Positions 1 through 7,888 of a stretch of 18,087 nt of DNA are shown one piece after another. The DNA lies in contig DASRXN010000100.1 in assembly GCA_035654135.1 (NCBI GenBank), forward strand, positions 1-18,087, in the 5' to 3' direction. A program made the position numbers and the translations under genes. Under the pieces are notes generated by a model that worked only from the letters and a program-made list of their open reading frames with translations, was not told the DNA's origin and made no database searches. How positions within the stretch are numbered: the first letter of the stretch is position 1; each line of letters opens with the position of its first letter. Source of the stretch: Fen-999 sp035654135. GTDB taxonomy: Bacteria > Pseudomonadota > Gammaproteobacteria > Burkholderiales > Rhodocyclaceae.

Positions 1-860
1 ATGTCGAACAGATCCTCATGGGCGCCCGCCTGTGGGACGACCTTGGCCTGACCGGCATCAAACTGGAAATCAACTCGCTTGGCCAGCCCGAGGAGCGTGC
101 CCGCCACCGCACCGACCTGATCGCCTACCTGGAAAACCATCGCGATCAGCTCGATGCCGATGGTCAGCGACGCCTGCACAACAATCCGTTGCGTATTTTG
201 GATACCAAGAATCCAGCCATGCAGGATCTGGTTGAAGGAGCGCCGAAACTGATGGCCTATCTCGGCGAGGTCTCCCTCAAACACTTCGAAGGCGTGCAGG
301 CACTGCTCAGGGATGCCGGCATACCGAGCCGCATCAATCCGCGACTGGTACGCGGCCTCGATTATTACAATCTCACCGTGTTCGAATGGGTGACCGACCA
401 GCTCGGCGCACAAGGTACGGTCTGCGCCGGCGGCCGTTACGATGGTCTGATTGCGCAGTTGGGCGGCAAACCGGCACCGGCCTGCGGCTTCGCCATGGGC
501 GTCGAGCGCCTGTTGGCGCTATGGGGCGATCAGGGCAATCGTCACGAGCAATCGGTGCCGGATGTCTATGTCGTGCATCAGGGCGAAGCGGCCGGACGTC
601 ATGCCTTCAAGGTGGCCGAGCATCTGCGTGATGTCGGCTTCGGCGTGCATCTGCACTGCGGTGGCGGCAGCTTCAAATCCCAGATGAAGCGGGCCGACGC
701 CTCGGGCGCGCCCTTGGCGGCTATCATTGGCGACGACGAGGCGCAGGCTAACGAAGTTACCGTCAAGCCGCTGCGCGAGGCAACGGAACAGCGCCGCGTC
801 GCCTTCGACAGCCTGGCCGAGACGGTCGGCGAATGGATTCTTGGCACCGAATGTGAATAG
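1..860 (+). CDS. hisS: Histidine--tRNA ligase (HisS), 5' truncated by window edge
   Basis: HisS charges tRNA-His with histidine in the cytoplasm and is a class II aminoacyl-tRNA synthetase. The reading frame is open from base 3 with no start, so the gene begins outside the window; about 285 codons of the usual 420-430 are present. The visible part has the histidine-binding signature RGLDYY near base 350, the AGGRYDGL loop near base 430, and class II motif 3 as GFAMGVERLL near base 490. The C-terminal anticodon-binding domain follows, from DVYVVHQ near base 560 to the end. The TAG stop is 10 bases before the next gene. In many Proteobacteria hisS is followed by yfgM, bamB and der, as here. The distant relative HisZ is encoded separately at 7888, and the core motifs here show that this copy is the true synthetase. 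Confidence 0.97.
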   Translation, partial: VEQILMGARLWDDLGLTGIKLEINSLGQPEERARHRTDLIAYLENHRDQLDADGQRRLHNNPLRILDTKNPAMQDLVEGAPKLMAYLGEVSLKHFEGVQALLRDAGIPSRINPRLVRGLDYYNLTVFEWVTDQLGAQGTVCAGGRYDGLIAQLGGKPAPACGFAMGVERLLALWGDQGNRHEQSVPDVYVVHQGEAAGRHAFKVAEHLRDVGFGVHLHCGGGSFKSQMKRADASGAPLAAIIGDDEAQANEVTVKPLREATEQRRVAFDSLAETVGEWILGTECE

Positions 861-870
861 GAACTGACCA

Positions 871-1554
871 ATGGCAGCGTATGACCTGGAAGAGCAGGAA
901 CAGCTCGACGAGCTGAAGACCTGGTGGAAGATGCACGGCAACCTCGTTACCGCCGTGATCACAGTGGCGGCGATGGCGGTGCTGGCGTGGCAGGGCTGGA
1001 ACTGGTGGCAGCGCAACCAGGCCGCCCAAGCGTCCGGGCTCTACGGTGGCGTGCAGATTGCCGCGGCCCAGAAGGATGCCAAACGGGCGCGGGAACTGGC
1101 GGGCGAACTGATCGACAAGTATTCCGGTACCACGTATGCGGGACTGGCGGCGCTGCTGTCGGCAAAGGCGCAGGCCGATGGCGGCGACATCAAGTCGGCG
1201 CGGGCGCAGCTGGCTTGGGCGGCCGATAACGCCAAGGACAACGGCGTCCGAGATCTGGCCCGGCTGCGTCTGGCGGCGGTGCTGCTCGATGAGAATGCCT
1301 ACGACGAGGCGCTCGGCAAACTGACGGCCGAACCGGCCGCCGCGCTGGCGCCGCGCTTCGGCGAACTGCGGGGAGACATCCTGGCCGCTCAAGGCAAGGC
1401 AGCGGAGGCCAAGACAGCCTACGAGGCAGCCATCGCCAAGCTAGACGCCCTTATCAAGGAGGGTGGCAGCGAGGCACGCGCCCATGGCCCCTATCGTGAG
1501 ATGTTGCAGAGCAAGCTCGATGCGCTTGCCGGTGGCAGGGGAGAAGGCAAGTGA
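871..1554 (+). CDS. yfgM: YfgM-like TPR protein, ancillary SecYEG translocon subunit
   Basis: This 227-residue protein matches the YfgM/DUF2133-type family. It has a short cytoplasmic N-terminus rich in Glu and Asp (residues 1-25), one membrane segment at about 26-42 that ends in WQGWNWWQRNQ, and a periplasmic helical region with tetratricopeptide-like repeats from about 45 to 200. In E. coli YfgM associates with SecYEG and the periplasmic chaperone PpiD and is thought to help hand over secreted proteins; the role here is inferred from family and position. The location between hisS and bamB is the conserved one. The TGA stop overlaps the GTG start of bamB within GTGA. The start is preceded by AGGAACTG, a reasonable ribosome-binding site. 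Confidence 0.92.
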   Translation: MAAYDLEEQEQLDELKTWWKMHGNLVTAVITVAAMAVLAWQGWNWWQRNQAAQASGLYGGVQIAAAQKDAKRARELAGELIDKYSGTTYAGLAALLSAKAQADGGDIKSARAQLAWAADNAKDNGVRDLARLRLAAVLLDENAYDEALGKLTAEPAAALAPRFGELRGDILAAQGKAAEAKTAYEAAIAKLDALIKEGGSEARAHGPYREMLQSKLDALAGGRGEGK

Positions 1555-2696
1555 GACCATCGCTGATGCGTCTCACCGGCATTGCCGCTGCCGCACTGCT
1601 TGCCGGTTGTTCGTCCCTGAACCCCTTTTCATCGAGCGTGCCCAAGGTCACTGCAGCTGAGCTGACGCCGATCCAGGCGACGGCCGAATTGTCCGTGATG
1701 TGGCAGGCGAATGTCGGCGGTGGCGGCGATTTCGTGTTCACGCCGGCTGTGGTGGGCGGCAGCGTCTATGCTGCCGGTCAGGACGGCACGATCGCCCGCT
1801 ATGACAATGGCCGCCAGGTCTGGCGCATTGCTGCGGGTCAGAAGCTGTCCGGCGGCGTCGGCGCCGATCGCAAGGTGGTTGCCGTCGGTACGGCCAAGGG
1901 CGAGGTGCTGACTTTTGATGCCGAAACCGGCAATGCTCTCTGGCAGGCGCGCGTCAGCTCGGAAGTGCTGGCGGCGCCGGCCGTGGGAGATGGCTTGGTG
2001 GTGGTCCGCTCAGGCGATTCGCGCATCACCGGGTTCGAGATCGGTGACGGCAAACGGCGCTGGGTCTACCAGCGCGCCACCCCGACTCTCAGCCTGCGTT
2101 CCAACGTCGGCGTGCTGCTGGTCGAACGCGTCGTGGTCGCGGGCTTCCCCGGTGGCAAGCTGGTTGCCATCAATAGCCAGAATGGCGCCGCGATCTGGGA
2201 AGTGACCGTGGCACTGCCCAAGGGGGCGACCGAACTCGAACGCGTGGCGGACCTCACCAGCTCGCCGGTGGTTGATGGCAAGGAGATCTGTGCCGCCGCC
2301 TTCCAGGGTCGTGTCGCCTGTTTCGACATCGCTTCCGGCAACCAGCTTTGGGCGCGCGATATCTCCAGCAGTGCCGGACTCGATATCGACAAGCGCCGTG
2401 TCTATGTCAGCGACGACAAGGGCACCGTCCATGCCTTCGCCCGCGAAAGCGGTGCCAGCCTCTGGAAGCAGGAAAAGCTGTCGTTGCGCAATCTCTCGCG
2501 GCCGCTTGCGCTGGGCCAGCGTGTCGCTGTGGCTGACTTTCAGGGCGTGGTGCATTTGCTCAACGCCGAGGATGGCGCCTTCGCCGCGCGCGCCACCACC
2601 GACGGTAGTGCCGTGCTGGCAGAGCCGCAGCGAATGACTGGCGGCTTCGTGGTGCAGACCCGCAACGGCGTCGTCGCCGCGCTGGGCAGCCAGTAA
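1551..2696 (+). CDS. bamB: Outer membrane protein assembly lipoprotein BamB
   Basis: BamB is a periplasm-facing lipoprotein of the BAM complex, which inserts beta-barrel proteins into the outer membrane. The N-terminus has a lipoprotein signal peptide ending in the lipobox LLAGC, with Cys20 as the lipidated residue when the GTG at 1551 is the start. The rest is an eight-bladed beta-propeller of PQQ-like repeats, with recurring blocks such as VYAAGQDGTIARYD, GEVLTFDAETGNALWQ and GTVHAFARESGASLWKQ. The length of 381 residues is normal. The GTG start is chosen over the ATG at 1566 because AGGGGAG at 1537-1543 is well spaced for it and because it overlaps the yfgM stop, as expected in a coupled operon. 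The ATG at 1566 would still leave a short signal peptide. Confidence 0.95.
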   Translation: MRPSLMRLTGIAAAALLAGCSSLNPFSSSVPKVTAAELTPIQATAELSVMWQANVGGGGDFVFTPAVVGGSVYAAGQDGTIARYDNGRQVWRIAAGQKLSGGVGADRKVVAVGTAKGEVLTFDAETGNALWQARVSSEVLAAPAVGDGLVVVRSGDSRITGFEIGDGKRRWVYQRATPTLSLRSNVGVLLVERVVVAGFPGGKLVAINSQNGAAIWEVTVALPKGATELERVADLTSSPVVDGKEICAAAFQGRVACFDIASGNQLWARDISSSAGLDIDKRRVYVSDDKGTVHAFARESGASLWKQEKLSLRNLSRPLALGQRVAVADFQGVVHLLNAEDGAFAARATTDGSAVLAEPQRMTGGFVVQTRNGVVAALGSQ

Positions 2697-2699
2697 GTC

Positions 2700-4022
2700 G
2701 TGAAACCGACGCTTGTGCTGGTGGGCCGGCCCAACGTCGGCAAGAGTACGCTGTTCAATCGCCTGACGAAGACGCGCGATGCGCTGGTGGCCGACATGCC
2801 GGGCCTGACCCGGGATCGCCACTACGGGCATGGTCGGCTCGGCACGAAGCCCTTTCTGGTGGTCGATACTGGCGGTTTCGAACCGCAGGCAAAGACCGGC
2901 ATCGTCCAGGAGATGGCGCGCCAGGCGGAGGCAGCCATCGCCGAGGCCGATGTCATATTGTTCATGGTCGATGCGCGCGCGGGTCTGACGCCGCAGGACA
3001 AGGTGATCGCCGATCTGCTGCGGCGCAGTGGTCGTTCCGTGCATGTGGTGGTGAACAAGGCCGAAGGCATGGACCGCGCTGTCGTTGCCGCGGAGTTCCA
3101 TGAACTCGGCATCGGTGAGCCACGGGTAATTTCCGGCGCTCACGGTGAAGGCGTGCGGGAGCTGCTCGACCTCGCGCTGGAGCCATTCGGCGAGACGGCA
3201 GTGGGCGAGGAGGGGCAAGGTCCGCGGGTTGCCATCGCCGGCCGGCCGAATGTCGGCAAGAGCACCCTGATCAATGCCCTGCTTGGCGAAGACCGGGTGA
3301 TCGCCTTCGACATGCCGGGCACGACGCGGGATGCCATCGAGGTTCCCTTCGAACGCAACGGTCGCCAATACACGCTGATCGACACGGCGGGCCTGCGGCG
3401 CAAGGGGCGCGTCTTCGAGGCGATCGAGAAGTTCTCGGTGATCAAGACGCTGCAGGCCGTCGAGGAAGCCAACGTCGTGGTCCTCATGGTCGACGCCAGC
3501 CAGGACATTTCCGACCAGGATGCGCACATCGCCGGATTCTGCATCGAGGCCGGCCGCGCGCTGGTTCTGGCGGTAAACAAGTGGGATGCGGTGGATGACT
3601 ACCGGCGCGAGCGGATCAAGCAGGACATCGCCCGCAAGCTCAACTTCCTCGGCTTTGCGCGCATCCATTACATCTCGGCGAAGGAGGGGCAGGGCATTGC
3701 CGGCGTGCTGGCGTCGGTGGACAAGGCCTACGCCGCAGCAATGGCCAAGCTGCCGACGCCAAAGCTGACCCGTGTCTTGCAGGCGGCGATACAGAAGCAG
3801 CAGCCACCGCGTCACGGTAATTTCCGACCGAAGCTGCGCTACGCGCATCAAGGTGGGCAGAATCCACCCATCATCGTCATTCACGGCAACGCGCTCGACC
3901 ATGTGCCGGATTCCTATACCCGCTACCTGGAAAAGACATTTCTCGAAGCTTTCCGGCTCCAGGGCACGCCGCTGAGAATACAGTACAAGAGCGCGCGCAA
4001 TCCGTACGCCGACAAGGACTGA
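2700..4022 (+). CDS. der: Ribosome biogenesis GTPase Der (EngA)
   Basis: Der is an essential GTPase with two tandem G domains that acts in maturation of the 50S ribosomal subunit. Domain 1 has G1 as GRPNVGKS at residues 9-16, the DTGG G3 motif and the NKAE G4 motif. Domain 2 has an identical G1 at residues 181-188, followed by DTAG and NKWD. A KH-like RNA-binding domain makes up the last 85 or so residues and ends in KSARNPYADKD. The length of 440 residues is typical. The GTG at 2700 is used because the motif starts immediately and no other start is suitable; bamB ends 3 bases earlier. All nucleotide-binding motifs look intact in both domains. Confidence 0.97.
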   Translation: MKPTLVLVGRPNVGKSTLFNRLTKTRDALVADMPGLTRDRHYGHGRLGTKPFLVVDTGGFEPQAKTGIVQEMARQAEAAIAEADVILFMVDARAGLTPQDKVIADLLRRSGRSVHVVVNKAEGMDRAVVAAEFHELGIGEPRVISGAHGEGVRELLDLALEPFGETAVGEEGQGPRVAIAGRPNVGKSTLINALLGEDRVIAFDMPGTTRDAIEVPFERNGRQYTLIDTAGLRRKGRVFEAIEKFSVIKTLQAVEEANVVVLMVDASQDISDQDAHIAGFCIEAGRALVLAVNKWDAVDDYRRERIKQDIARKLNFLGFARIHYISAKEGQGIAGVLASVDKAYAAAMAKLPTPKLTRVLQAAIQKQQPPRHGNFRPKLRYAHQGGQNPPIIVIHGNALDHVPDSYTRYLEKTFLEAFRLQGTPLRIQYKSARNPYADKD

Positions 4023-4105
4023 GCCGTCGTTCAGGGTCGGCGGCTGGCACGTCACCGAAAAATCGATTACATTAGTCGTCCGATAACTAGAGCCGAGGGG
4101 CCGCC

Positions 4106-4342
4106 ATGAGCAATAAAGGGCAGATGCTACAAGACCCGTTCCTGAACACACTGCGCCGTGAACATGTGCCGGTGTCGATCTATCTCGTTAATGGCATCAA
4201 ATTGCAGGGCCAGGTCGAATCGTTCGACCAGTACGTGGTGCTGCTGAAGAACACGGTGACGCAGATGGTGTACAAGCACGCCATTTCCACCGTCGTGCCC
4301 GCCCGGCCGGTTAACTTCGCCCAGGAAAACGGCGGCGAGTGA
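4106..4342 (+). CDS. hfq: RNA chaperone Hfq
   Basis: Hfq is the hexameric Sm-like protein that pairs small regulatory RNAs with their mRNA targets. The 78-residue product has the Sm1 region (about residues 8-45, with the QDPFLN start and the FDQYVV block) and the Sm2 motif YKHAIST at about 56-62. The C-terminal tail is short, as usual in Betaproteobacteria. It starts at an ATG with GAGGGG about 5 bases upstream. The 83 bases between der and hfq are the longest gap in this gene run. They contain a weak -10-like TACATT at 4068-4073 with no convincing -35, so a dedicated hfq promoter is possible but not shown. Confidence 0.98.
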   Translation: MSNKGQMLQDPFLNTLRREHVPVSIYLVNGIKLQGQVESFDQYVVLLKNTVTQMVYKHAISTVVPARPVNFAQENGGE

Positions 4343-4369
4343 TTCCCGGTCATCCGGTGGAGCGGGCGC

Positions 4370-5488
4370 GTGCTTGAGCGGCCCGACACCGGCGAAAATG
4401 CCATTCTTGTCCAACTCGATTTCGGCGAGGGAGACTTCGCCGAACGTCTGGAAGAATTCCGTCTGTTGGTGACCAGTGCCGGCGCACGGCCCCTGGCTGT
4501 GGTCTCCGGTCGCCGTCAAAGTCCCGATCCTGCAACCTTTGCCGGCAAGGGCAAGGTAACCGAGATCGGCGAGACGGCGCGGTTGCATGACGCCAACTTG
4601 GTCGTCTTCAATCACGAACTGGCGCCCGGTCAGCAGCGCAACCTGGAACGAACCTTGGAGCTGCGGGTGGTCGACCGCAGCAGCCTGATTCTTGACATCT
4701 TCGCCCTGCGGGCGCGCAGCCACGAGGGCAAGCTTCAGGTCGAACTGGCGCAACTCCAGCATCTGGCGACGAGGCTGGTAAGAGGCTGGACGCACCTCGA
4801 GCGGCAGAAGGGTGGTATTGGTCTGCGCGGGCCGGGCGAGAAGCAGCTCGAAACTGACCGTCGCCTGCTGGGAAAGCGCGTTGCCGTCCTGAAGGATCGC
4901 TTGAAGCAGCTCGAACGCCAGCGTCAGGTCCGTCGGCGCGCCAGGACTCGCGGCAATGTCCTGGCGGTATCGCTGGTCGGCTATACCAACGCCGGTAAGA
5001 GTACGCTGTTCAACGCGCTGACCAAGGCCGGTGCATATGCCGCCGATCAGCTCTTTGCCACGCTCGATACGACTTCGCGGCGGGTATTCGTCGAAGGAGC
5101 CGGGCAGATCGTGGTGTCGGATACCGTCGGTTTCATCCGCGACCTGCCGCATGCCCTGGTGGCGGCTTTTCATGCCACGCTGGAGGAGACCGCGCAGGCG
5201 AACCTGCTGCTCCACGTCGTCGACTCAGCCAGCCAGGATCGGGACCAGCAGATGGCGGCCGTCGACCAAGTGCTTGACGAGATCGGCGCCGGCGCCGTAC
5301 CGCAGATCGTGATCTGGAACAAGATCGATGCCACCGGCGCCGAGCCGGGCGTCGAGCAGGACGACTGTGGTAATATCGCGCGCGTTCGCGTGAGTGCCCG
5401 CACCGGGGCCGGCCTCGAGCTCCTGAGAGAAGCCCTGGCGGCAGCAGCCCGCAACCACGCCCTCCAGGCGCGGCCGGAAACCGCCTGA
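4370..5488 (+). CDS. hflX: Ribosome-associated GTPase HflX
   Basis: HflX is a GTPase that binds 50S/70S ribosomes and in E. coli rescues or splits stalled ribosomes under stress. The N-terminal glycine-rich domain covers about residues 1-190 and includes the conserved blocks TFAGKGKV and GIGLRGPGEKQLE. It is followed by an arginine-rich coiled-coil segment and the G domain: GYTNAGKST as G1, DTVGFIRDLPH as G3, NKID as G4. At 372 residues it lacks the long C-terminal extension of some homologues. The frame is closed upstream by a stop that coincides with the hfq stop at 4340, so the GTG at 4370 is the only good start; GGTGGAG precedes it. Position between hfq and hflK is the conserved arrangement. 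Confidence 0.96.
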   Translation: MLERPDTGENAILVQLDFGEGDFAERLEEFRLLVTSAGARPLAVVSGRRQSPDPATFAGKGKVTEIGETARLHDANLVVFNHELAPGQQRNLERTLELRVVDRSSLILDIFALRARSHEGKLQVELAQLQHLATRLVRGWTHLERQKGGIGLRGPGEKQLETDRRLLGKRVAVLKDRLKQLERQRQVRRRARTRGNVLAVSLVGYTNAGKSTLFNALTKAGAYAADQLFATLDTTSRRVFVEGAGQIVVSDTVGFIRDLPHALVAAFHATLEETAQANLLLHVVDSASQDRDQQMAAVDQVLDEIGAGAVPQIVIWNKIDATGAEPGVEQDDCGNIARVRVSARTGAGLELLREALAAAARNHALQARPETA

Positions 5489-5546
5489 CCAGACCCCTCC
5501 AACCCATTCCCAACCGACTGTCCGAAAAATGATTGCTGGCATCCTG

Positions 5547-6809
5547 ATGTCTCTCAATGACCACGGCTGGGGCAACAACCCCGGTGGCGGCAATAAGGGC
5601 GGCCCACCCGACCTCGAAGAATTGTGGCGCGACTTCAATCGCCGCCTGTCCGGACTGCTTGGCCGCAAGGGCGGTGGCGGCAATGATGGCGGCAACGGCG
5701 GTCGCTTGCCGTCGCTCTCGCCGCGCCAGTTCGGTGGTGGTATCGGGATGCTGGTTGCGCTCGTGGTCGTCGTCTGGCTGGCCAGTGGCTTCTATATCGT
5801 CGATGCCAGTCAGCGCGGCGTCGTGCTCCAGTTCGGCAGCTTCCGCGAAACTACCGACCCCGGCCTGCGCTGGCGCTTGCCCTGGCCCATCCAGAGCCAC
5901 GAGGTGGTGAACCTTACCGGCGTGCGCACCGTCGAAGTCGGTTATCGCGGCGCCGAAAAGAACAAGGTGCCGAAGGAGGCTCTGATGCTGACCGACGACG
6001 AGAACATCGTCAGCGTCCAGTTTGCTGTCCAGTACCTGCTCAAGGATGTCCAGGCGTATCTGTTCAGGAACCGCCATCCGGACGATTCGGTCATCCAGGC
6101 TGCCGAGACGGCGATTCGGGAGATCGTCGGCAAGAGCAAGATGGACTTCGTGCTCTACGAAGGGCGCGATGTCATCGCCGCCAGCACGCAGAAGCTGATT
6201 CAGGACATCCTCGATCGTTACGAGACCGGCATCCAGATTCGCTCCGTCACCATGCAGAGCACGCAGCCGCCCGAGCAGGTGCAGGCGGCCTTCGATGATG
6301 CCGTCAAGGCCGGCCAGGACAAGGAGCGCCAGAAGAACGAGGGCCAGGCCTACGCCAACGACGTCATTCCCCGCGCCAGGGGCGCCGCATCGCGCCTGCA
6401 GCAGGAATCCGAAGGCTACCGGGCGCGCATGATCGCTACCGCCGAGGGCGATGCCTCGCGCTTCAAGCAGATTCTGACCGAGTACAACAAGGCGCCGGAA
6501 GTGACCCGGCAGCGGCTCTATCTGGAAACCATCCAGCAGGTCTACGCCAGCACCAGCAAGGTGATGGTCGATGCCAAGGGCGGCGGCAACCTGCTCTATC
6601 TGCCGCTCGACAAACTGATGCAGGCAGCAAGCGTGCCGGCCGCAGCGGCGACGACCGAAGCGGCTGCTGCGGCCGTGGCGCCGCATGTGGCTGGAACGCC
6701 CGCCAGCAACGAGGTGCCGCCGCAGATGGAAAAAACGCCGGCGGTGGGGGGGGGTAGCGACTACCGCTCGCGCTCGTCGCTGAACTCCCGCGAAAGAGGG
6801 GAACGCTGA
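5547..6809 (+). CDS. hflK: FtsH protease modulator HflK
   Basis: HflK is an inner-membrane SPFH/prohibitin-domain protein. With HflC it forms the large complex around the FtsH protease and modulates degradation of membrane proteins. The N-terminus (SLNDHGWGN, then glycine-rich PPDLEELWRDFNRR) is the typical HflK start, so the ATG at 5547 is preferred; an in-frame ATG at 5529 would add six residues and neither has a clear ribosome-binding site. A membrane segment lies at about residues 66-84, followed by the SPFH domain from about 85 to 260 and a helical Ala/Glu-rich region. The C-terminus is low complexity and its coding DNA includes a run of nine G at 6746-6754, close to the end. It stops 2 bases before hflC. 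Confidence 0.95.
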   Translation: MSLNDHGWGNNPGGGNKGGPPDLEELWRDFNRRLSGLLGRKGGGGNDGGNGGRLPSLSPRQFGGGIGMLVALVVVVWLASGFYIVDASQRGVVLQFGSFRETTDPGLRWRLPWPIQSHEVVNLTGVRTVEVGYRGAEKNKVPKEALMLTDDENIVSVQFAVQYLLKDVQAYLFRNRHPDDSVIQAAETAIREIVGKSKMDFVLYEGRDVIAASTQKLIQDILDRYETGIQIRSVTMQSTQPPEQVQAAFDDAVKAGQDKERQKNEGQAYANDVIPRARGAASRLQQESEGYRARMIATAEGDASRFKQILTEYNKAPEVTRQRLYLETIQQVYASTSKVMVDAKGGGNLLYLPLDKLMQAASVPAAAATTEAAAAAVAPHVAGTPASNEVPPQMEKTPAVGGGSDYRSRSSLNSRERGER

Positions 6810-6811
6810 TC

Positions 6812-7690
6812 ATGAACCGCAACCTTCCCTTCGCTGCCGCCCTTGTCTTCGGTTTCCTGGTGGTCGCCGCCATGAGCCTGTTTACAGTGGATCAGCGCCA
6901 GTTCGCGATCATCTTCCAGCTTGGCGAGATCAAGGAAGTCATCAAGGAGCCCGGCCTCGCCTTCAAATGGCCGATGATCCAGAACGTGCGCTTCTTCGAC
7001 AAGCGCATCCTGACCCTCGAGTCGCCCGAGCCGGAGCGTTTTCTCACGGCGGAGAAGAAGCCGGTGCAGGTCGACTCGTTCGTCAAGTGGCGTATCCATG
7101 ACGTCAGGCAGTACTATGTTTCCGTGGGTGGCGACGAGACAGTCGCCAAGACGCGGCTGGCCCAAACGGTGAACTCCGGCCTGCGCGAGGAGTTCGGCAA
7201 ACGCACGGTCCATGACGTGGTCTCCGGTGCGCGCGAGAAGATCATGCTCGATGTGCAGAAGAAGGCCGATGCCGACATGCGCAACATGGGCGTCGAGATC
7301 ATCGACGTGCGCCTGAAGCGGGTCGATTTCCCCGCCGAGGTTTCGGAAGCCGTCTATCGGCGGATGGAGACCGAGCGCAAGCGCGTCGCCAACGAACTGC
7401 GCTCCACGGGCGCCGCCGAGGCCGAGAAGATCAAGGCCGATGCCGACCGGCAGCGGGAAGTGATCGTTGCCGAAGCCTATCGCGATGCCCAGAAGATCAA
7501 GGGCGAGGGCGACGCCAAGGCAGCCGCCATCTACGGCCAGGCTTTTGGCCAGAACCCGGAGTTCTATTCGTTCTATCGCAGCCTGGAAGCCTATCGCGGC
7601 TCGTTCAAGAGCAAGAGCGACCTGCTGGTGGTCGAGCCCAACTCGGATTTCTTCAAGTACCTGAAGAACGCCGGTCGCAGCGGCAAATAG
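6812..7690 (+). CDS. hflC: FtsH protease modulator HflC
   Basis: HflC is the partner of HflK in the membrane complex that surrounds FtsH. The 292-residue protein has an N-terminal membrane anchor at about residues 7-24, then an SPFH domain that opens with TVDQRQFAIIFQLGEIKEVIKEPGL. The long alanine-, glutamate- and lysine-rich helix is visible at about residues 185-235 (EKIKADADRQREV and neighbours). The end, SDFFKYLKNAGR, is the usual HflC C-terminus. The ATG lies 2 bases after the hflK stop, and GAGGGGAACG upstream, inside the hflK end, serves as ribosome-binding site. Translational coupling with hflK is likely. Confidence 0.96.
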   Translation: MNRNLPFAAALVFGFLVVAAMSLFTVDQRQFAIIFQLGEIKEVIKEPGLAFKWPMIQNVRFFDKRILTLESPEPERFLTAEKKPVQVDSFVKWRIHDVRQYYVSVGGDETVAKTRLAQTVNSGLREEFGKRTVHDVVSGAREKIMLDVQKKADADMRNMGVEIIDVRLKRVDFPAEVSEAVYRRMETERKRVANELRSTGAAEAEKIKADADRQREVIVAEAYRDAQKIKGEGDAKAAAIYGQAFGQNPEFYSFYRSLEAYRGSFKSKSDLLVVEPNSDFFKYLKNAGRSGK

Positions 7691-7702
7691 GGTTCCGGGG
7701 GC

Positions 7703-7888
7703 ATGGCGACAACCCTGATGTTGGCATTCGCCCTCATGCTGGTCATCGAGGGTCTGCTGCCCTTCATCGCGCCACGCGTCTGGCGCGAAACCTTCCGCCG
7801 GGTGACGGAAATGAACGACGGTCAGATCCGCTTCATCGGCATCTCGTCGATGCTCATCGGCTTGATCCTGCTGGCGGTATTCGTGTGA
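7703..7888 (+). CDS. DUF2065 (YjeT-like) small inner-membrane protein
   Basis: This 61-residue protein has two hydrophobic segments, at about residues 4-23 and 43-60, joined by a charged loop with the family pattern PRVWRETFRRVTEMNDGQIRF. It fits the DUF2065/YjeT family, which is found next to hflC in many Proteobacteria and has no established function. It lies 12 bases after hflC. Its TGA stop overlaps the ATG of hisZ as TGATG, which suggests coupled translation. Family position hints at a link with HflKC, but this is only inference. Confidence 0.88.
   Translation: MATTLMLAFALMLVIEGLLPFIAPRVWRETFRRVTEMNDGQIRFIGISSMLIGLILLAVFV

Noticed and set aside
2526..2542. GGCTGACTTTC inside bamB resembling the dispersed repeat
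   Set aside because: Only 11 bases match and the GGCGT part is missing; the codons encode the normal VADFQG of the propeller, so chance is the simpler explanation.
4045..4070. Possible sigma-54 promoter in front of hfq (TGGCAC)
   Set aside because: The -24-like TGGCAC is not followed at the right distance by a TTGC-type -12 element.
2010..4151. A 713-codon open frame on the minus strand opposite bamB and der
   Set aside because: It is a by-product of high GC content: it runs antisense to two well-defined genes, starts without a ribosome-binding site and has no recognisable domain.
5133..6686. A 517-codon minus-strand open frame opposite hflX and hflK
   Set aside because: Low-complexity Arg/Gly/Ala-rich translation, antisense to conserved genes; no family resemblance.
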